The notes beneath the pieces were generated by a model that saw only the letters and a program-made list of their open reading frames with translations, was not told the origin of the DNA and did no database searches. From NCBI RefSeq assembly GCF_000189635.1, contig NW_002476507.1:868001-932000 (forward strand): a stretch of DNA of 64,000 nt. Reading direction: 5' to 3'. Both the position numbers and the translations under genes were made by a program. Source of the DNA: Tetrahymena thermophila SB210. Lineage: Eukaryota; Ciliophora; Oligohymenophorea; Hymenostomatida; Tetrahymenidae. Below are positions 13,232-26,669 of the stretch, piece after piece (position 1 is the stretch's first letter; every line of letters begins with the position of its first letter).

Positions 13232-14098
13232 ATGAAGAAAGTTATTCCTAGAATATCAAGAAAGTTTCCTGAAGAATTTTACTCTGAAGATCGCTTAAAT
13301 GCAAAGTCTTAAATGCTTAATGATAATCAGTTGTCTAACTCGTCTAAGTATAATAATGAATAACCTTTATCAAATTCCCCTTCATAATAAGTGAGTACTT
13401 TCGAAGATGACACCTGGTACGAAAAAACAGCCAATTTCAACATTAATAACAAAATTATGAGGGTTTCTTAATCTCAAGATAGTATATTTAAGCAAAGTAA
13501 GATAGAATAAAAAAAGCAAATGGATTTCACTTTTTGTGCCACAGAAAAGTAAAAAAATCCAATGTAAATACCCTTTAAAATACTTCCTCCATTGCTTTAG
13601 AAATAAAGCAAGTAAATTTAAGAATATGAAATACATCCTTTAAATGTCTATTAATTAGACAGATTTGTAAAGCCAATGATATCAAAGGAGAAATAGCAAA
13701 TGAACTACTCTGAAATAAACCAAAGTGAAGCAGATTCTAAATTAGCAAACGATTAAACTCAAGCTTCAGAATTTAAAAATGGAAGGAGAAGAGAAGATGA
13801 TTCAATTGATAAATAAATTAATGAAAATGAAAGACAAAGGTTTTAATCATTATGTTAACCAGAAAAAGATCTTTAAAATATAAAAATAAATATTGTAAAT
13901 ATGATAGGAAGGAGCAACTTTGTCAGCTAAAGTTAAATTCTAACCACTAATCAATAAAAAATCTTTACAAAACCGTCTCCTGTAAATATTTCTTTAGTAT
14001 CCAATTCCTCTGGGTTAGAAAATATTCATCCAAATATAAGCTGTTCTAATATATAAATTGGCTAAAAGGAACAAATAAAAAAAAGTAAAGTTACTTGA
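13232..14098 (+). CDS. Unrecognised Gln/Ser/Asn-rich protein
   Basis: Single exon of 288 residues, ATG at 13232 and TGA at 14096-14098. It starts MKKVIPRISRKFPEEFYSED and is polar throughout, rich in Gln (mostly TAA/TAG), Ser, Asn and Lys, without membrane segments. The most ordered-looking parts are KILPPLLQKQSKQIQEYEIH and YQLDRFVKPMISKEK in the middle and INIVNMIGRSNFVSQSQI near residue 215. No known domain was recognised. G+C is higher than in the flanks, and the frame stays free of TGA for its whole length, which supports expression. It is followed after 326 bases by another low-complexity protein on the same strand. Function unknown; likely intrinsically disordered. Confidence 0.7.
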
Positions 14099-14424
14099 AA
14101 ATTTCTTACAATTATTCAAAAAATAAATTTTAAACACTGAACTTTGCTATTTTATTCAAATGCTCTTTCATTAATTATTTTGATTTTTATTAAAAAAATT
14201 GATTAATTAATAATATTAAAAATAAATTCTTTTGTAATTTTAATTGATGAAAGATGAATTAATTTATTTATAAAATGAACTTCTTAATTAATAAAAATTG
14301 AATTAACAAATATTTTCAAATAAAAAAAGAAAAATAAATTGAAAACAAGACAAGATAGTACTGTGCACTACCTTGCTCATAATCAGTTTCTAGAGGCAGA
14401 GATCCCTTAATTTTATAACAGAAA
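14099..14424. other. Spacer between two low-complexity genes
   Basis: AT-rich spacer of 326 bases. The last 70 bases (from about 14350) are less AT-rich and are probably the 5' leader of the next gene. No ORF supported. Confidence 0.5.
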
Positions 14425-15459
14425 ATGTCTACATTAAATAATCCAACAAGGCAATCATACTAAAGTTTATTATAAGGAGAACTTAAAATAAACTAAAATT
14501 CATTTTAGCTAAATAATATAAATTGCCCTCAATTAAATGACTAAAAGGATGAATTTTTAGCTGAAGAAAATCGCTTAAATAATTTCTAAAATGTTTAAAG
14601 CTAACAAAATGAAAATGAATTTATACAGAAAGATTTAAGAAATATTTATCTCTTAAAAAATAATAACAATTTAAAATAGTAATTGAAACAAGCTAGTGAA
14701 TCTTTAGACCCAAAAATGGTTAATAAAATAGAAATATAAACTAAAATATTAAATAATTATAAAATTGCTTAATTACCTTTACTTAATAAATTATAAAATA
14801 ATAGTACAAAACTGTCAAGAGAATAATATTAAATTTTTAACACATAAAATAATAATTTATTTAAAAAACAATCCACAAACACAAATAAACCATTCAACAG
14901 TATTTCATCAAAAATAACTGATACATCTTGTTACTCAGTGGCTAATGGCTAATGTATATCCAGAAATCCTTCACCTCTTATCCTCTAATAGAAAACAAAG
15001 CTTAATAATTGTTCTTGCACTTATATAAGCAATAATTTAAAAACTGATCAGGATATTAGTATTTTATCTTTTAAAAAAATAAATTACAATTAATAATTGT
15101 AAAATTCTCCTAAAACGGAGCCTGTAAAGCCAACATATTAAATAGATATTAACTAAAACTAATTAGATAAGCTTTAAAACCCTGAGTGGTTCTATAATTA
15201 ATTAGGGAGACCTAATCTATTATCATATTAAGAGAAAAGAGAAAAAGCTATTTAGTACTACTAACGAAACATTCATTCTCAGCAGTAAAAATAAAATGAC
15301 CAATAAAATACAAATTAAAATAATTTAAGATAAAAATTAGTTAGAAGAGAAAATAATTCATATAATAACAATTCAAATAATGATTGCCATATCTTAAATT
15401 TAAAATCTGAAAATGCTTTTTTGGGATTAGCCAATGAAGAGATTTTAATTGAAAATTGA
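14425..15459 (+). CDS. Unrecognised Asn/Gln-rich protein
   Basis: Single exon of 344 residues, ATG at 14425, TGA at 15457-15459. Asn, Gln, Ser and Lys dominate, and the protein is probably mostly disordered. Two pieces look more constrained: a possible short helix LDPKMVNKIEIQTKILNNY near residue 95, and NPEWFYNQLGRPNLLSYQ near residue 252, followed by EKREKAIQYYQRN. There is also a Cys pair in NNCSCTYIS. No known family was recognised. It follows the 288-residue gene on the same strand; both are polar and intronless, but I saw no shared motif that would make them duplicates. The NPEWFYNQLGRPNLL block is the best handle for a homology search. Confidence 0.68.
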
Positions 15460-16421
15460 AATTATTAAAATTATATTAAAAATTGATATATAAAATACTT
15501 TATCACTTATACTAACTTCTTTTATAGTTCTTTAAATAATTATAATACATAATATTATCTTCTCTCAAAATCTTAACTTTTTACAAGAATCTATTGTTAT
15601 CCTTATCAATTAAAATGGGCTTATTAATTTATAATAATAAATTTATAATTTTCCAAAAGAGCGAATACTTTCACACATAAATCAAATATTTTGATTACCT
15701 TCATTATCTTATTTCCTAAAATTAAATTTAAAACATTTTACAAATTACAAAAAATAAAAATTTTAAATGACATTTAATAAAAATTTAAACTTAAAATAAC
15801 TTTTTTAATATAGAAAAATAGATTCTGATAGATTTTAATGTTGAATAATAAACTGAATAATTTTATTCAGTATAATAGATGACTATGTTATTTATTTGTT
15901 GAATGAACAATATCATTATTTTTATATGAAACTTAAAAAAGTTTTTAAATTTCGTAAAATAATTGAAAATAAATAAATTATAAATCTGTTTTTGATCATC
16001 CCCACAAATACAAAAATAAGCTAGAGTATCTCATATAATCATTTAATTACATTAAAAATATAAAATATATACATATATTAGAAAAATCAACACTCTCTCA
16101 ACTCTTTAATAGTTTATTGGTTAAATATCTAAGGAAAAGATACACTTAAAAAAATTTAAATATTTCTTTCTAAAAAGTAATGCATTTTTTTAAAATCTTA
16201 ATTATATAATCTCCAAGAGCTAAGATTGAATTTTCTATCTTCTACTTTTCTATATAAATTTACTGATAAATTAACAAATTTAAATATTGAGTTATATTTA
16301 GTATTTCAAAGAATACCAAAGCTTACATTAACTAAAAATAAGATTACAACATATACTACTTGGCTTATAATTTATATAGATCAGCTTATTTACTTAGTAT
16401 TTGTATAAAAAGATTAATAAG
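15460..16421. other. Intergenic, upstream of the NEK-like kinase
   Basis: AT-rich. Short open stretches such as 16226-16408 lack coding character. It should contain the kinase promoter and leader; no specific element recognised. Confidence 0.5.
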
Positions 16422-19400
16422 ATGTCCGCTTTTGATATTTAAGATGACACTCAAGAAAAAATAAATAATAAATACGAAAAGGTAAAACTTTTAGGTTCTG
16501 GAAATCAAGGTAAAGCCTATTTATGCAAGCATGCCTAAACAAACTAGTAGTTTGTTATTAAACAAATCTAATTAAGCTGCATGAGCGATTAAGAAATTCA
16601 AAAACAATACAAAGAAGTATCTATCTTGAAATCTTTGAGTCATCCAAACATCATAAAATATTAAGATTCCTTCTTATTTAAGAAGAATTATTTATGCATA
16701 GTCATGGATTACGCAGAAGGTAAATAATTCAACATTCAACTTTACAAAAATGCACACAATTGCTTTATTTAGAAGCAGAAACCATCATACAAACAATTAT
16801 AATATGCTTTTCATATTCACTGAAGAATAAAAATAAAAATTTTTGCTACAAATATGGATTTCATTTTTAGAAATTTTGATAATATAGTGTATTAGTAGTT
16901 TATAGTTTTAATTAAAGATTCAATAGCAAGTAAATGCATTAGTGGAGTTCATGGATATTATTGATGATTACTAATTAATTATCTTAGTAATCAATCGTAT
17001 ATTTATTATTGTTATCCAGTTTCTTAATTAATTTTTAAATCATAAAATTTAAAAATTGAAAGATTTTACAATCAGAGTATCTAATAAATCATTTATTTAT
17101 CAATAGCAACAATCACAAAAAAAAATTAGCATTTCAATGATCAATTTTTCATATAAATTTTATAATATTTAATACTTGAAAAATTATAAAGATGTATTTG
17201 AGATTTATCTTTCATTCCATACCTCTGAATCTAAATTACGGATTATTCTTTATAAAATTTAAATTTATTAACACTTCTTTATTTCAGAAACTCCCTATCG
17301 AAATCTTGCAAAAATATAATCCTCTCTTTTAGATATTTAAATATCTGAAATATAATAATTAATAAATTTAAATAACTAAATAAGAAGTAGATTATTTTAT
17401 AATTATGAATTAATGACTGACTGCTATAATAAATTAGTTTACATTTTATAAATTTATTTTAAATATTTAAAGGTGGTGATCTAGAATAGAGAATTATTTA
17501 AGCATAGAAAGCCAATACACTTTTCGATTGCAAAACTATACTAAAGTGGTTCACTTAGCTATGTAGTGCAGTCAGATTCATTCATAATTAAAAAATCATT
17601 CATAGAGATATTAAGAATAGTAATATTTTTCTTGATTCAAATGATAACATTCTTTTGGGAGATTTTGGGATCTCGAAGAAGCTTCAGAATCCTAAAGATA
17701 AGGCCTCTACTATTATTGGTAAGGATCAAATATTTGTTTATTTAATTAATTAAATAATTTAAATTTTCTAATGAATTAAAATTTTATTTTTAATAAATTT
17801 ATAAAGGAACACCATACTTTATGGCCCCTGAAATATGTAATCAGCAACCTTATACAAATAAAGTAGATATATGGGCTATAGGTATCGTTCTTTTTAGGCT
17901 AGTATATTTAAAATACCCTTTTGAGGGATTTGAAATATTTCATCTGATGCTTGCAATATCTAGAGGATAGCTTAAATTTCCTTAAACTCCTTCCTCACCT
18001 TTAAAAAACTTAATTTAAAAACTCCTGTAAAATGATCCTAATAAAAGGCCATCTATCGAACAAGTATTTGGTAAAAGAATATACTTTTATTTTAAAAATA
18101 ATTCATCGTATTGTTTTAATTAAAAAACGAAAAAGATTATTCTTAATATTAACTTTATAACTTTTTTATATTTAAAAAGAATTCGAAGAGATTAAATAGT
18201 ATCTTGACAAATCTAGATAAGAAAAACAGATTAATTAAAACTAAGTAATAGTTTCTTTAATTTCTTTTCAATTATTTACCTTAATTAATTAATTTATTAA
18301 TTATTTAAAATTTAAATATTTAACTTAATTTTTAGACCAGATTGAACTCGTGCAGATAAACTCGATTGACTAAAGACATAAGCACAGGAAATTTCGAGCT
18401 TTAATATAATCGAGCATAATCACCCTCCTTAAAAAATATTCAAAAAAGCGAATAAAAATTGTTTGAATTTGCTGTTTAAAACTAGTAGAATATCTAAAAA
18501 AATATTATACAGAGGCAGATGAGTAAGCATTAGGCGAGAGATATATCACCTGGAATATAAAAAAATCAGAATGTATTGATTTATTTAATAATTTTTAATT
18601 GTTTCGAATTTATTAGTCTCAACATTTATTTATTTAAAAAATATAGATAAGTAAATTGCCTTCTCTAAAATCTCCAAGTTCTTGTCCTTAAAATAATTCA
18701 AACTCTAAACAAAAGATTTAATATAATGTTGCTTCTTCCCCTAATATTATGGGAAAACAGAATTTTGTAAATTTAAAGTACAATTCTAATTTAGAAAATG
18801 AAAAAAATTTTTTAAATAATTTAAATAATAATTATTCGCCTAAAAAATTGAATAAATAATATTCTGACTGCAGTACTTCAGATAGCAGTAAAGAAACACC
18901 TAAAGTCTTATTTAATAATCACAAAGCTGATGAACTTTCACCAGTAATTTAAATATAAAAAGTTATGAGAAATAATTTATTTGCTAAGGGCTCTGAAGGA
19001 TAAGTAAGCTCAAGTTGTAATAACAACCCTTTTTAATAGTAAAATTTCTAGCCAAGACTAAAATTTAGTGCAAGAAAATACAACAATGCTATCCGTTTAA
19101 GTGAACAAGTTGTTACTAATACCCCACAATTAAAACCATAGATAATATAAACTCAAGACAACTCAACTCCATAGTATTTATTTGCTCCTTAAATTAATAT
19201 CCCTTAGTCATAGCAACAGTAATAACAATAATATACTCCAATAATTATAAACTACAAACAGCCTAAAAACGACATAAAGACAAGACCTTCTCTGAATCTT
19301 AAGTAATAGTTTTCAGATAATTCTGTTTCTGTGAAGGAAAATATTCACTAATAGAACTAGTATATTGAAGCAGTAAAAAAGTAAATGAATAGACCGAGTA

Positions 19401-20530
19401 AAGAATTTTAGGTCAACTAATTGCAAGGATAGCAATAACCATAAATAATACATTAAATATTTAAATAACCATAAAAAAATCAAGAACCTGAGAATTTTTA
19501 GTAAGCTGTGCAAGATTTTCATGATGTAATGAAATATTTAACTTTTTACAAAATTAAATAGGAAATAAAAATATTTATTTTTTAAATTAATTAGGATTTT
19601 GAGTAAAATTAAGAAGACCAAATGATCTGCTCTTTAAATACAGTGCTTTCTCAAGATTTTATAGAAAATAATTAAAATATTTAAGAGAATAATTCAATTG
19701 AGAAGACTAATATGCTAAGAATCTTCAAAAGAAATAGTAGTAATAATTACAACAGCTAAAACAGTCACCAATTACAAAACAATGGAAGTAACATTTTAAA
19801 TCCCAACAACAATAGCAGTGGAAATTATGCATTTTAAAATAATATGAGTGGAAGTAGTAGTAATAATAGCTAGAACTTTTACAACTTTGGTGCTAATTTG
19901 ATATCAAATAGCAGTAATTTATTTAATAACCAAAGCAATAACTAGATTCCTTAAAGCTTAGACAATAAATAAAATCAAGATTAGTACTAAGATATTTAAG
20001 AAATGTTTAACAAGAACTCTAATTTAAAAACATCTTAAATGCAATTAGAAGACATAGAAAATGAAAATAATAATTAGTAGCTGCTTAATAACTATTAAGA
20101 TGATAACCTAGCTATATCATATAACTATACAAGATCATCTTTGTCTGACATAAACTCTATTTTATAATCAACTTAAAACAAAGAAGAAATAGTAGCAAAT
20201 CCAGAAGAAATAATAGAGGTAACTATCTATTTATTATACAAATATTTTTAATAAAACATTTCTCTAATATATTTTTTTTTATAGTAATTAAAGCAATAAT
20301 TGATACTATTATTAGGCGAAGAACTATTTTTCTAAGTATCTCATTACGCCACTAGACTCATTTTACATTACGATATTTCTAAAATAATCAATGAGAATAT
20401 GCTAAAGGATAACTTCCTTTCATAATGCAAATAATATAATTAGGCGAGTTAGCTTATGAATGTTGATCAAATAGTATATAACCTCTTAAAAATTGTCAAC
20501 TATGAAGAAAACAACATTTTAATAGGCTGA
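16422..20530 (+). CDS. NEK-type serine/threonine protein kinase with long Asn/Gln-rich tail
   Basis: Seven exons keep one frame: 16422-16719, 17473-17718, 17807-18070, 18180-18244, 18336-18572, 18647-20218, 20285-20530; 975 residues. The N-terminal 285 residues are a complete kinase domain: glycine loop GSGNQGKAYL, VIKQI with the ATP lysine, IIHRDIKNSNIFL with the catalytic Asp, LLGDFGISK, activation segment STIIGTPYFMAPEI, VDIWAIGIVLF and NDPNKRPSIEQV. The G-T-P-Y-F-M-A-P-E-I segment and the short C-lobe spacing fit the NEK family, kinases of cilia, basal bodies and division. The remaining 690 residues are Asn/Gln/Ser-rich with poly-Q and poly-N runs and no domain seen; the last 80 residues (after 20285) look more ordered and helical. 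All catalytic residues are present, so it should be active. The NEK subfamily is a judgement from motifs. Confidence 0.88.
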
Positions 20531-21298
20531 AAGAGTTGAAATAAAAATAAATAATTATATTTAAAAATAAATTCTTCAGTACAATTTACCTTTACTGGTC
20601 TAACAAATTTTAAGGTTCATTAAACTGCTTTTTGAAATCACTAAGAAGAAAATTTAGAAATAATCTATTTAAAAAATATACTTACTATTTTTCTACCTTA
20701 AAAATTTAAAAAAATTACTTATTATTTATTTATTAAAAAAATAATAATATTGTAATCAGTTTTAAGACAAACAAAAAACTACTAGAATAATCATTTTAAT
20801 CTAATAGCATATAATATCAATCAATAAATTAATTTATTAAATAACTATTTATTTTAGTTTAAATTATCCAATCTCTACTAAATTTATAACTAACTAAATA
20901 ACCAATTCACTCCTTACTATCTTTAATTTTAAGTATGTATTTTTTTTGAAAGATAAATGTTGTATAAGTCCAAAAATAATTTTTAAAGAAAATTAGGTGT
21001 AAAATATCAAGCTGTTTGAGCATTATTTATTTTTAAAATGTTTTGAAAATACCTCTAAAAATATAAATTAAAATTATATATTTGCATACAGTTCTTCAAA
21101 CAATTTTTCATAAAAATAGGCAATTATTTTCCAAAATTAGCAAAAAATATTACTACAAATGATATGTATTACATATTTAACAATTTTTATCATTTAAATT
21201 TACTAATCAGATTACTTAATTTAGAGTATAAAATTCATTTTTAGATTAAATACTTATTTATTTATTTATTGTCTATTTCCCAGAAAAAAGTTAGTTTT
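20531..21298. other. Convergent intergenic region
   Basis: Lies between the 3' ends of the NEK-like kinase (plus) and the bromodomain gene (minus). AT-rich with a short TTTA run at about 21252-21270. Expected to hold both polyadenylation regions. No coding signal. Confidence 0.5.
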
Positions 21299-22454
21299 TC
21301 ATAATGAAAATTATTCTTTTATTTTATTAAAAACCATTTTAGTGAGTGTATTAAAATTAACAATATAGTGTTCTTTTGATTGCTAGGAAATGTGCTAAGG
21401 CTCATATTCTTATATTGTTTTAATGCATTTAAAGAGTTCTTCTTACGAAAAATTCACAACCTTCTACTTCAAAAATTACTTATCATCTTCAGTAATAAGA
21501 TTTTCTTTAGATTAGATTTATTATTGCAATCCTATCACAATACAGTTGTAATTTGAAGATTTAGGAGGGTGAATTATAGTTTTTTTGTCAAATATTAAAT
21601 TCTAAGGGAGAGCTGGTATTTATTGAGCTTTTTTTAATCCTAACAAATCTTGCTTTTTCCCTTTCTTTATAGCCTTTGCCAATTTTGCTACTCCTTTAGA
21701 GCCTCTTTTTTCTAGATATTAAAAATAATCAACATATTTATTTTTGTAAATTTTTTATCTTTTTACCTTTTTTATCTACACTTAAGGATGTTTTTCTGGA
21801 AGGAATACCATAAGATGATGCATATTAATAGTTTTAATTTCCATTTGTTTAAATCAAACTTGAGTTTAACGAATCCTTCACACGATTGTATTTTCTTTTT
21901 TTAATTGGAACTCCATTCTCATCAAATCTATAATGAGCTTTAAAAGGTAGAAGATGCTCCTTTAATGACTTTTTTGATAATCTTTCCAATCTTAAAGATG
22001 CTTTATATATGTCACTATTTTCTTAATTGTAGATTCTACAATTACTCCAAATCAGATTAAGATCGTTTTCAAATTCTTTATAGCCTACATACTTTAAAGA
22101 TAAAAAATGGGAATTAATGATTTTAAAACAGGTTTAGAAAAGATTAAATATTATCTAAATATAATATGAAATAAAATAATTTTTGTCAGAATTAAATAGA
22201 AACGATAGTTATTTTGCAAAAAATATATTCTAAAATTAACTTAAATATAATTTTTGTACTAATTTTACCTTTTTAATTTTTTTTTGCATGGTTTATAAGT
22301 CCATAGGCTTTGCTATTTTCTTTGTATAATCAAAAAACAGCTTAGTATCAACAGGAAGATAAAATATTTGCTAAGGATCCTGAACTATTATATCGTTTAG
22401 TACATTATTTAATGCCACTGTTAAATCTAATTTATCTTTCTTGCCTTTGCTCAT
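21299..22454 (-). CDS. Bromodomain protein
   Basis: Three exons on the minus strand (22454-22269, 22091-21767, 21711-21299) give 307 residues. The bromodomain, an acetyl-lysine reader in chromatin, fills about residues 10-105: LPVDTKLFFDYTKKIAKPMD (ZA loop with the KPMDL signature), then after the first intron YVGYKEFENDLNLIWSNCRI and YNQENSDIY. The Asn that contacts acetyl-lysine is present in NCRIYN. The rest is basic (KKSLKEHLLPFKAHYRFD, KKRKYN, ARLAKAIKKGKK-like stretch) and could bind DNA or carry a nuclear signal. No other domain seen. It is much shorter than BET proteins and has a single bromodomain. The next gene upstream on the same strand also looks like a chromatin factor. Both splice junctions keep the domain in frame. 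Confidence 0.9.
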
Positions 22455-24275
22455 TTTTATTTAAGTATTTCACACAACCAATTTATGTAAAAAGTAAAGT
22501 AAGAGAGAAAAAATGAATTATAATTTCTATGTAGAAAAATTCTTCTCTTGCCAGATGAGTTTGTGGGAAAGTGAAAAAATTAATATTATAACAAAATATA
22601 TTCAAAGAATATAAGTATATATTTAAATAAGTAAGTACAATTTCTTTTTTCAACTTAATTACAAATTTATATGCACTATAATGAAAGGACAAATCATTTT
22701 AAATAATAATTTTGTAATCCCCTATTTAAAAAAATATATTTATTATTGAATAAAAGGTCACGATAATAATTTTTTTCAGTATCCTTGATAGCTAATTAGA
22801 GTAATTGTTAAGTAATTAATATTATAAATAATTAGTTATAGTAAATCTATTCCTGCAAGTATTAATTATCAATTTTATTTCTCTCTAAAATTTAATAAAA
22901 CTATTAAAATAATTAGCAAAATTTCAAGTTTATGTATAATTCTTATTGAATAAATTAGATAAACATTTTAAGTACTTTTTATTTTTAGGTAGAATTATAT
23001 CAGAGAGTAAAATCCAAATTTTAATTCAATTCCTTTAATATTTTTAAAATTATAATATATGTATACTAGTTTGACTATCTTAACTTTTTTAATTTTTCAA
23101 TTATATGCAAATAAAGAATTCTTTTAATGATCTGAAAAATTGGGTATATATATACATTTGATAAAACATCTTGTCTTACATCTAAAAATTTATGTATTTA
23201 TTTAAGCCTCACTTTTAATTATTATCTATGAGCAAGCAATAAATTTAATTTTTTAAATCTTAATATTTTTTATCATAAAGTGAAAGCACAATAATATTAA
23301 TTTTCCACGATTTGACAAAATAGTTAAGGAAATTCTCTTCAAGTGTTTGCATCATCATATATTTGTATTTTAAATTAAATATTTTATTGTCTACAAATTT
23401 AAAAACTGTTTTTATATTAAATAATTGCTATTTCAGCAAGACTAAACTAATTTCAGAATAAAAAGATATTGTAGTTAGTGAATGCTCTGAATAATACATT
23501 TATTTTTATAATAAATATTTTCCAAATTAAAAATTTTAATTTTATTTTTATGAGAATATGTTTAAGAAACTAAATAACTCTATTTTATAATTTATTAAAG
23601 GCCTAAAAATGATAAAAATATTTAAATTAATTTAAGAAATTAGATTTGATAATTTAATTGCAAATGAATATACTTTAACATATAATATATAATATATATG
23701 AGTGTATAGATTATCAATGGTTGTTCTTTAAAATTATAAATTAAATTTTTTATAATAATTAAATTGTTTTATTTAGATTTAAATATATTTAAAAAGTTTT
23801 AAGTGAAAGAAAAATTAACTCGATTCTTTAATGTATTGTTTATATTATCTGGCCAAATCAGCAGGAGTATAGCAAGAGAGAGTAATGCTAGCATTTTAAA
23901 ATAAGCTATAGATAGATTAAATTGGAAAATGAATCTTTGTTTGAGAGCAGAGAATTTAAGTTTTTTGTTTTTTTTTATATAGGTGGATAGATAAATGTTC
24001 TTTCTGAATGTAAAATAAGTTAGAAAGAATTATGCAAATTTGAATGAAGTATTAATTTTGTAGTTCTGTTCAAGTAAGAAGTTTATAAATAAAGAAGAAT
24101 TGAAATTAAAATCTAAGTAATAATTAGTTATGGAGTTTTCTATTTATTTTTGATAAATTTTAAGAAGATTTAAAGTATAAAATAATTTTATTGCTTAGTA
24201 ATTTTAATATAATTAGTTTATATATTAGAGCTTTTTTTATATTTTATTTAGTTGATTTTATTGTCAAAATTAAGA
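22455..24275. other. Intergenic
   Basis: About 1.8 kb, AT-rich, between two minus-strand genes. Contains the upstream region of the bromodomain gene and the 3' flank of the ELM2-like gene. A TATATA-rich patch at about 23680-23705 is not enough to call a promoter. No coding frame supported. Confidence 0.5.
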
Positions 24276-26669
24276 TCATTTGCAAGAAAATAAAGATTTC
24301 TTTTTAATTTTCTTCTTTATAAATTTAGCATCATATTAGTTATAAATATTATAGAAATAGTCTTGATTTTCTTCTAAAAACTGATTATATTTACTATCAT
24401 CAAACCCCAAAAGCATTAAATGTTGAATGCATTATTCTTCATTTCTTCTATTTCCATACCATTATTTTAGAGTTGCGGTACACTTCACTATAATTTTTTA
24501 TTATTTTTCTTCTATCCAATCTCTTCCCCAAACTTTCTATTGAGTCACCAGTCTTTACAAGTGATTTTACTGATTATTGTAGCTACCTAACTCAGGTATA
24601 ACAGCTTAATAGCTACGTCCAACTTTGGTAGCATAGTCTTAGTTACGGATGTATAGGTGTGGAACTTATTACTAATCCAAGTCAATTTCTTATTGATTGA
24701 TTTACAATTGCTATATAGCTGCAGCATTATTGTTGGAGTTTTCGAATCCTGACTCCTCAATATTTAGTTCTTCATCTATTTTTTCTAAATTTTATTCTGA
24801 ATCTAATGAAGAAGTTGAATATGTTTTTTCATTCTGAGGTATATTTTTACTAAATTAAGACTTTTTGTTTGGAATATTAGGAATGCTTTATTCATACAAA
24901 TTCTCAACAGAACTATTCAACTCAGCTTAAGGTCCTCCTCTAAGAGAGGCTTAGCTGGTTTACTTATTAAGATTTAAAGATAATATTTATCCTTGTAACT
25001 CTGCTTACTCAAAAGAGTTTGACTCTAACTCTATTTGTGAAGAATTTTAATTACTGTTTGAAGTTTCATCGAGTTTTAGATTAAATTAATTTTTATTAGC
25101 TCTCTAATTCTTCTTTTAATTATTGTTATTGTTATTATCTTTTTTTTATTTTTTGTTTTTATCTATCTAATTATCATCACCCGCCTCTTGAATAGTAGAT
25201 GATTTGCCAATTAACTATTTATTTTTACTTCCTTTCAAAGATTGTTATCCTTTCTAGCTTTCTTCATTTTCTTGCTAAAGTTCTTTCTCATTTTTAAGTT
25301 TTGAACTACTACCATCTTTTATATTTTAAGTTTTTTTAGATTTTTTTTCTGGGGTTTATCCAAATTTTTCGTTTTCACCATCTTTTTTATTCTATTTAGT
25401 CTATGGACTTTCTTTTAAAGTTAGTAATTAGTCATTATTAGATATGACACCAGCTCTCGTAATCCTTTAGGTTTGATTTTTAATAGATCTATCTTTGATA
25501 TGAGGCTATCTGATATGATTATCTTAGTGGTCTTCATCTCTTGTAGAAGCATCACTGTCGTCATATGATTAGTTAATTACAAGAGCATCTTCATTCAAAC
25601 GGGAGGAGGTGGGGGAGCGTTTGGTTTGAGATCTAGTCTGAAGAGCTACTTTCAAGTTTTCATTAATACACTTGTCTTTTTTAGTTTCCTCTTGATTAGC
25701 TGTGCTCTTTCTGCTTTTTTCACTAGAAGGCTCCTGTGAACAATCATTTTAAGATTTTTTTAAAAATTTTTTACAATATTATGTTTTTAGCAAGTTAAGA
25801 GAACTTTCTTTAATTTAGGACGAATGGTTAGTGTTGGAAGAATTATCTTAATACTTATTTTTTTCATCTTAAGTATTAATGGCTTTAGAAACTGTATTAA
25901 TCGAAGTCTCATTGGCCTTAAGAGAGTTACTTTTATTTGATTTCCCTGATTTACTTTGTATTTTCTACTGAGAGAACTGAGTTTCATTAGTGATTAATTT
26001 ATTCTATTGTGTCAAATCTTCTCCTTACTGAGCTTTTAATTCGCGCTCTTTTTAGGACTTTTGACGAGTTTACTTAATATTACTAATGGGTTTATCCTTT
26101 AAATCACCTTTAGGTAGATTCTCTTCATCAAACGAATTATCCATACCATTTTACTTTGAGCATTGTTAAAAACCTTATTTCATTTTATTAGCAACATTAC
26201 TTGAATGATTATCTTTTTCAGAAGATTTTTTCTATTACTTTGATACATTAGGTTTATTACCCCCACTGCAATTTTTTTCTGCAGTTGTAATTATTTTTAA
26301 TGAAGACATAGGGCTAATTAGTTCATTTGAATGAGAAAGTGATATACTGTCAATTTTACTGTTTGACCCAGTTAAACTGAATGAGCTTCCTTATATGTTT
26401 GATGTAGAGTCATTTTTATCAAAAGATGTGCATAATTTCTTTCTTTTCTTTGTACATCTCATCCAAGGAGCTTCATAAACTTGGTCATTCAACACGAGGT
26501 TATCATAATCCAGCACTTGCTCCCAGTCTATATTTTTAAAGCGATTTCTCTTTTTCTTTTACTGTGACTCCTAAGTTGAGAGCTCTGGCATGTCATTGAG
26601 AAGTTTGTTTTCATTACATTTCAATTTATTTATCATTTTAAGTTAGGGTTTTTTTTAAGAATCTGTCAT
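24276..26669 (-). CDS. Large Ser/Lys/Gln-rich protein with ELM2-like C-terminus
   Basis: One open frame of 797 residues without introns, ATG at 26669-26667, TGA at 24278-24276. The N-terminus has a more ordered segment (FKNIDWEQVLDYDNLVLNDQ, then EAPWMRCTKKRKKLC). Residues 100-650 are charged and low-complexity (Lys, Ser, Gln, Asn). Near residue 680 comes YATKVGRSYQAVIPEL, which matches the core of ELM2 domains (VG-x-x-YQA-x-IP), found in co-repressor and histone deacetylase partner proteins. It is followed by a helical segment (KVWGRDWIEEKQQKIIVKC, then ATLKQWYGNRRNEEQCIQHL) rather than an obvious SANT/Myb domain. ELM2 is therefore inferred from one motif. Nuclear location is likely. Neighbouring bromodomain gene lies downstream on the same strand. 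Confidence 0.75.
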
